Below are positions 59,793 through 64,000 of a stretch of DNA of 64,000 nt, one piece after another (positions within the stretch are counted from its first letter, which is position 1; the number at the start of each line of letters is the position of its first letter). A program made the translations under genes and the position numbers. Below the pieces are notes generated by a model. The model had not been told where the DNA came from and made no database searches. It saw only the letters and a program-made list of their open reading frames with translations. The stretch is from JABWBD01 sp040768665 (GTDB lineage Bacteria > Planctomycetota > Planctomycetia > Pirellulales > Thermoguttaceae). Location of the stretch: contig JAXGMN010000032.1 in assembly GCA_040768665.1 (NCBI GenBank), positions 1 to 64,000 on the forward strand, given 5' to 3'.

Positions 59793-61325
59793 ATGTATAT
59801 CGAGTTCCAGAAGCGGCTCTTTCCGTGGGAATCCCTGGAAGATCATCCAACGTTGAGGACCATCAAAGAGCTTCTGGAAGCGATTCCGGATGAACGGATT
59901 CTCGACCAGCTCCAGGACGCCCGAGGAAACGGACGAGACGATTACTCGATCCGCAGCCTCTGGGGAGTGGTGATTCTGACCTGTGCCTTGCGTCACCGGG
60001 ACTTTGAGGCGTGCCTGGGGGAATTGCGGCGTAATCCTTCGCTGGCGAAGCTGATCGGCATCGAGTCAGCGGACCAGGTTCCTCAAAGCTGGAACGTCTC
60101 GCGGTTTCTGGAAGGATTGGGCCATCCGACGCATCTGGCTGCGATGCAAGCAGCCTTCAACGAGATGGTGCACCGGCTGGGCGAAACCGTCGCCGACTTT
60201 GGTCAACACACCGCGGGAGACGCCACAGCGCTGAACGCACGGCGACGTCGATGCGACGCCAAGGCGCAGAAGGAAGCGGATGCCAAAGCAAGGAGTCAAG
60301 CGAAGGAGGCTTCAAGCCAAGCTAAGGGTGAAAAGCAGCGCGGTGGAGAGGCCGCGGCCTCGGCGGTCCCGGGGACGGCCGAAGGGAAGGATTCGGCGGA
60401 GGCTTCCGATGCCTCGGAAAAGAAAACAAAAAAGATCGAGTACGATGCCAATGGGCTGCCTCAGCCCAGCGGCGGTCGCAAGGAATACGTAAACGATCAA
60501 GGCTGCGTGATACGCGTGGTCGAGTGGTTCGGATACAAGCTCCACCTGCTGGTGGACGTGAAGCATGAGGTCGTGCTGGCCTATAGGATTAGTTCGACAA
60601 AGGTTGGCGACAACGAAGCGTTGCCGGAGTTAGTCGATCAGGCAAAGGCGAATCTGCCACAGGGGCGGATCGAGACGTTGGCTTACGACAAGATGGCTGA
60701 TGACAAGAAGGTCCATGAGAAGCTCGCGGCCTGCGGCATCAAGCCCTTGATCGAAGTTCGCGCCCTGTGGAAAGAAGAAAAGGAGCGATTGTTGCCGGGG
60801 CACGATGGCGGCACGAACATTGTCTACGATGAAGCGGGAACGCTCTATTGCTACGATCGGAGCAGCTCGCCGATGATCCGTCGCCGGATGGCGTACATTG
60901 GTCATGAGGCCTCGCGCAAGACGCTGAAGTACCGCTGCCCGGCGATGCACGAGGGATTCGAGTGCGCCATGTCGCCGATCTGCAACGCGAACAAGAAATA
61001 CGGATTGACGATTCGCGTGAAGCAAGAGATTGATCTGCGTCGCTTTCCTCCGATCCCGCGTGCGACGAAACAGTTCGAGCGACTGTACAAAGGGCGCACG
61101 AGCGTCGAGCGCATCAACGCTCGGCTGAAGATTTTCTGGGGTGCCGACGACGGCAACGTGACGGGGCCGGCGCGCTTCCATGCGATGATCGGGGTGGTGA
61201 TGCTTGTGCACGGAGCTTTCGCGACCGTGTTGGCCAGCCTGCCGCGTCGCGGCGGAACGCTGGGGAAAATGCGACTCAGCCCAATCGCCCAAGCGATCCG
61301 TGAGCGGATCGCTGCTTCGAAGTAG
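59793..61325 (+). CDS. DDE transposase (IS1182/IS4-like)
   Basis: The 510-residue transposase starts at the ATG at 59793. Likely DDE residues: Asp in TAGDATALN, Asp in LAYDKMADD, and Glu in GRTSVERINARLK. A Lys/Ala/Glu-rich insertion at about residues 155-215 is unusual and looks like a coiled-coil linker. Cys-rich YRCPAMHEGFECAMSPIC may bind metal. The frame is complete with a good ribosome-binding site, so it may be active. Subfamily naming needs comparison with known IS. Confidence 0.85.
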   Translation: MYIEFQKRLFPWESLEDHPTLRTIKELLEAIPDERILDQLQDARGNGRDDYSIRSLWGVVILTCALRHRDFEACLGELRRNPSLAKLIGIESADQVPQSWNVSRFLEGLGHPTHLAAMQAAFNEMVHRLGETVADFGQHTAGDATALNARRRRCDAKAQKEADAKARSQAKEASSQAKGEKQRGGEAAASAVPGTAEGKDSAEASDASEKKTKKIEYDANGLPQPSGGRKEYVNDQGCVIRVVEWFGYKLHLLVDVKHEVVLAYRISSTKVGDNEALPELVDQAKANLPQGRIETLAYDKMADDKKVHEKLAACGIKPLIEVRALWKEEKERLLPGHDGGTNIVYDEAGTLYCYDRSSSPMIRRRMAYIGHEASRKTLKYRCPAMHEGFECAMSPICNANKKYGLTIRVKQEIDLRRFPPIPRATKQFERLYKGRTSVERINARLKIFWGADDGNVTGPARFHAMIGVVMLVHGAFATVLASLPRRGGTLGKMRLSPIAQAIRERIAASK

Positions 61326-62085
61326 CCGCAGAGGTTTGCCAAAAAAGGAATATCGATCGATGTGGGGCGGCCGCTAGAGAAAGCCAAGCCCCAACGGGCC
61401 AACGCATGAAACACCGGACCAACTCGCACGCGCAGCGAGCCTGACGTGCATTTCCCGACGCGTGGCTCACCGAGCTGGCGACTGCCGGCCTTCTCCTGAC
61501 CGGTCGACCGTACGCCGACCTTCCCGCAGGGCAAACATTACCCCGCCATCGCCCCCCCGGTCGCCGTGGCGGAAGCGTCTACATCGCATTCGGCTCGGAG
61601 AAAAGAGGTTCGGCGAGCTGGCTTGGCTCATGGGAAGGAGGTCTCGTCGGGCATACGGGGTTTACCGGATACGGCCATTGGAGGGGCCGGAATTTGTGAA
61701 CAAGCGTGCATTTCCGGCGTAGGAAGGTGGAAGTTGCCCAAGCGTCCGCCACGATCGTGTGAGAGTTTGGCGGTTTTTCGGGTTCGCAGGCGCAAGTTAT
61801 TCGGCTGCTGGAACTTGCGGAAAATGCTCACAAGAGGATGTCGGACAGAGCGCCGGAAACCTTCAAAGAATTTTTCGTGCCGTAAATGCTTGTGCCATTT
61901 CGGTTAACAGCCGGTCGGGCGCAGTTTGGTAAAGTTTGACGTTTGCCGCGCGGCATTTCATCCGCCAAACTACTGAGAGGTAGCTGCGTGCGGCAGTGCC
62001 GCCGCTCGCATGCGCAAGTGGTTGTTAGCACTGGTGAGAGGAAGTCAGCTTTTGCCGGCATACAGGCCGGCGGGGTGGAATTCAC
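61326..62085. other. Intergenic region upstream of the YTV-type gene
   Basis: 760 bases with no supported gene. GTTTGGTAAAGTTTGACGTT near 61930 may serve as a promoter zone for the next gene. Reading frames here lack ribosome-binding sites and plausible codon use. Confidence 0.4.
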
Positions 62086-63555
62086 ATGAGCGCGCGCTTT
62101 GGTTTTCTGAGTCTGTTGGCCGTAAGCCTGTTGGGAGCGGCGGCTTCGGCGACCGACTGCTGCCTGCCTGTCTGTCAGCCGTTCCAGACGTATCGGCTGG
62201 TCTATCAGACGGTTTACGAACAGCAGCAGGTCACTGCGTATCGGATCGAACACGAGACGATCTGCGAAGAGCAACAAGTGACGACGTACCGGCCCGTCTG
62301 GGAGACGGAAGTCCGAGAGCGGCGGTACCAGGTCGCCCGGCCGGTGACGGAGACGAGCGAGCGGGAAGAGCGCTACACCGTGCAGCGACCGGTCTGGGAA
62401 ACCCAGGTCCGGGATTGCAGCTACGAGCGTGTTCGCTACGTGCAGGAGACGGCCGAGCGCGAGGAGCGTTATCACGTGCAGCGGCCCGTCTACGAGACGG
62501 AACAGCGCCAGGTGAGCCGCACCGTGCTGAGGCCGGTTACCCAGACCGTGTACCGCAACGAGTGCCAGACGGTCTGCGAACCGGTAACGACGATCCAGAC
62601 GCAACTGGTGGACCAGGGGTGCTACGCGCAGCAGACGGTGCTGCGACCGGCGTTCACGCTATTCAAGCACCGGCTGGCCTGGCAACCGGGCCCGTGTGTG
62701 ACCGATCCATGCACGGGTGCGACGGCATGCCAGCCCGGTGGCCTGGCGTGGGTGCCCAACCAGAGATATCGGTTGGAAGTGCAGCAAGTATGGCAGCCGA
62801 ACGTGGTGGCCGTGCAGACGCCGCAGACGACGTACGTCTCCCGGGTCGTCAATCGGCAGGTGCCGGTTGAGGTGACTTCGTACCAGCAGGAGCAGGTTTG
62901 CGAAACGGTGCCGGTGCAGGTTTGCCGCATGGTTACGGAAGAGCACGTGCGGAAGATACCGTATACGGTGTGCCGCCCGGTCCGCGAGGTTGTTGAGCGG
63001 AAGGTGCCCGTGCAAGTGTGCCGCATGGTGACTGAGGAGCACGTTCGCAAGGTGCCGGTAACGACGTGCCGCATGGTGTACGAAGAGCAGGTCGAACAGA
63101 TCCCGGTGAAAGTCTGCCGGATGGAAACGGTCCAGCAGACGGTGCGCGTGCCGCGCGTGGTTGAGAAACGCGTTCCGGTGACGTACTCCCGCTGCGTGCC
63201 GCGCGTGGTGTGCACGCGGGTGCCGATCGATCCATGCGGCGCGACGGTGGTTGCGCCGAGCATCGCATCCGAGTGCTGCACGCCGGCTCCGGTCACCACG
63301 ATCGTGCCGCAGAGTTCGCCTGCGCCGGACAGCGGCTACGCTCGGGCACAGGCGGACGTGCAGCCGACGCCCGCTCAGCCGCGAGAGGAATCGGCGAATG
63401 GGGCGAATGTGCAGCCATCGCTTCCGCCGGAAGAGTCGCGGCCGAAGCCGGTGAATCCGGATCAGCCGGTGCCGCCAAGGCCGGGGGATGGCGGGCAGCC
63501 GAGCGGCGAGAGCCCCTTGTACCCGAGGCCAAGCACGGGCAATCCGCAGACCTGA
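62086..63555 (+). CDS. Cys-rich YTV-type repeat protein (planctomycete cell wall)
   Basis: The 489-residue exported protein (leader to about residue 22, then TDCCLPVCQ) consists of many short repeats: RYQVARPVTETSEREERYTV, QRPVWETQVRD, VCRMVTEEHVRKVPV and similar Y/H-V-x-R-P-V units. This Val/Arg/Glu/Tyr pattern with periodic Cys is the YTV-type arrangement linked with the proteinaceous, disulfide-rich cell wall of Rhodopirellula and relatives. The C-terminal 100 residues are a Pro/Ser-rich tail. It is short for this family, whose members can exceed 1000 residues. A structural envelope role is likely by analogy. Confidence 0.8.
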   Translation: MSARFGFLSLLAVSLLGAAASATDCCLPVCQPFQTYRLVYQTVYEQQQVTAYRIEHETICEEQQVTTYRPVWETEVRERRYQVARPVTETSEREERYTVQRPVWETQVRDCSYERVRYVQETAEREERYHVQRPVYETEQRQVSRTVLRPVTQTVYRNECQTVCEPVTTIQTQLVDQGCYAQQTVLRPAFTLFKHRLAWQPGPCVTDPCTGATACQPGGLAWVPNQRYRLEVQQVWQPNVVAVQTPQTTYVSRVVNRQVPVEVTSYQQEQVCETVPVQVCRMVTEEHVRKIPYTVCRPVREVVERKVPVQVCRMVTEEHVRKVPVTTCRMVYEEQVEQIPVKVCRMETVQQTVRVPRVVEKRVPVTYSRCVPRVVCTRVPIDPCGATVVAPSIASECCTPAPVTTIVPQSSPAPDSGYARAQADVQPTPAQPREESANGANVQPSLPPEESRPKPVNPDQPVPPRPGDGGQPSGESPLYPRPSTGNPQT

Positions 63556-63584
63556 AAGATACCAGTTCGACCGAACCAGCGCCC

Positions 63585-63623
63585 GGGGTGCAGGCCATTC
63601 GTGGCCTGCACCCCGATTTTTTT
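63585..63623 (+). terminator. Strong rho-independent terminator
   Basis: A perfect 12-bp stem GGGGTGCAGGCC (63585-63596) pairs with 63603-63614 across 6 bases and is followed by GATTTTTTT. It lies 30 bp after the YTV gene stop. Confidence 0.85.
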
Positions 63624-63663
63624 CACTTCGGCGTAGAACGGGAACGGCGTAAGAGGTACAACG

Positions 63664-63969
63664 ATGGCGGAACAACCAACCGGTCTTTCTTTACGGGATG
63701 ACCAGACGCTGGTAATCGACTGGAGCGACGGGCTGCGACGGGTCTACGACGTCCGCGAGTTGCGCGGGCACTGTCCCTGTGCCACGTGTAATACCGAACG
63801 GTCGCGCGCCGGGAGCGAAACCGCACCGCTCGGTCTTGGGCAAAAAATCACCGTCCAGGAGATGACGCCCGTGGGCAATTATGCGTACAACATCCATTTC
63901 AGCGACGGTCACACGACGGGGATCTATCCGTTGGATTTTCTTCGCAGCCTGGGAAAGGAAGAAACATGA
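63664..63969 (+). CDS. DUF971 protein
   Basis: The 101-residue product has the DUF971 (gamma-butyrobetaine hydroxylase-like N-terminal) pattern: LVIDWSDGLRRVYDVRELRG, CPCATCNTE with the metal-binding Cys, and YNIHFSDGHTTGIYPLDFLR. DUF971 proteins are found with Fe-S carrier genes and as N-terminal parts of oxygenases; as a stand-alone protein the role is unknown, perhaps Fe-S handling. The stop overlaps the next ATG by 4 bp. Confidence 0.88.
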   Translation: MAEQPTGLSLRDDQTLVIDWSDGLRRVYDVRELRGHCPCATCNTERSRAGSETAPLGLGQKITVQEMTPVGNYAYNIHFSDGHTTGIYPLDFLRSLGKEET

Positions 63970-64000
63970 ACGGGCGGCAACGGATCGCGGCGGCCATGCG
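63966..64000 (+). CDS. 5' end of a gene cut by the window edge
   Basis: The ATG overlaps the DUF971 stop (ATGA). Only MNGRQRIAAAM is visible. That opening would fit uroporphyrinogen decarboxylase-like proteins, but eleven residues do not support a call. Confidence 0.4.
   Translation, partial: MNGRQRIAAAM

Noticed and set aside
59560..61400. Terminal inverted repeats around the DDE transposase
   Set aside because: I compared both flanks and found no convincing pair, so IS boundaries are not given.
1..64000. tRNA or rRNA genes
   Set aside because: No cloverleaf or conserved rRNA stretch was noticed, though a covariance-model scan was not possible here.

Overview
The window looks like chromosomal DNA of a planctomycete, probably of the Pirellulales type. 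It is GC-rich and dense in genes. It carries hallmarks of that phylum: DUF1559 proteins with a prepilin-like N-terminus, a DUF1080-sulfatase fusion, a second secreted sulfatase, PQQ-like beta-propeller proteins, a Cys/Tyr/Val-rich YTV-type cell-wall protein, Tat-type leaders on secreted carbohydrate enzymes, and many short hairpin repeats between genes. This assignment is inference from gene content; no rRNA or tRNA gene was seen.

Layout. 0.2-4.7 kb: a GH28 glycosidase, an orphan class II amidotransferase-like protein, a gene remnant split by a 109-bp mobile element, and a frameshifted membrane protein. 4.8-14.9 kb: an iron-sulfur helicase, a two-gene unit ending in a HEPN-like protein, the DUF1080-sulfatase fusion, a Tat-exported putative glycosidase, and rlmKL. 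15-17.8 kb: a GntR(YtrA-type)-ABC ATPase-permease operon behind a palindromic operator. 17.9-29.3 kb: an atypical Nramp-like transporter, two unknown proteins, a tiny secreted zinc-ribbon protein, a 1264-residue PQQ propeller and a secreted FAD oxidoreductase. 29.5-35.6 kb: a decay island with a DUF1559 gene broken by two different small elements, a duplicated asnB fragment, an IS66 remnant, RHS/toxin/immunity remnants and hairpin repeats. 35.7-45.3 kb: one long minus-strand operon, kdsD-kdsC-(LptC/LptA-like)-hpt-GT4-GT4-asnB, pointing to Kdo/lipopolysaccharide synthesis and envelope assembly. 45.8-54.3 kb: housekeeping genes (class II aldolase, HU, cupin, PQQ propeller, thiG-thiS, aldo/keto reductase, HTH regulator, hisI-hisG). 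54.4-64 kb: a secreted LamG-like protein, RidA, a sulfatase, DUF1559 plus small lipoprotein, a complete DDE transposase, the YTV-type protein, and DUF971 running into a gene cut by the window end.

The least expected content is the set of small non-autonomous elements. Element A (109 bp, two identical copies) is flanked by 11-bp target duplications. Element B (about 120-125 bp, four copies, three with duplications) has a GTAACCGTTCAC terminal inverted repeat and 8-bp target duplications. Both carry a GGGGAC...GTCCCC inner core also seen in other hairpin elements of the window. The other candidate system is the HEPN pair at 7.0-8.2 kb. All statements come from reading the sequence; no database search was run.
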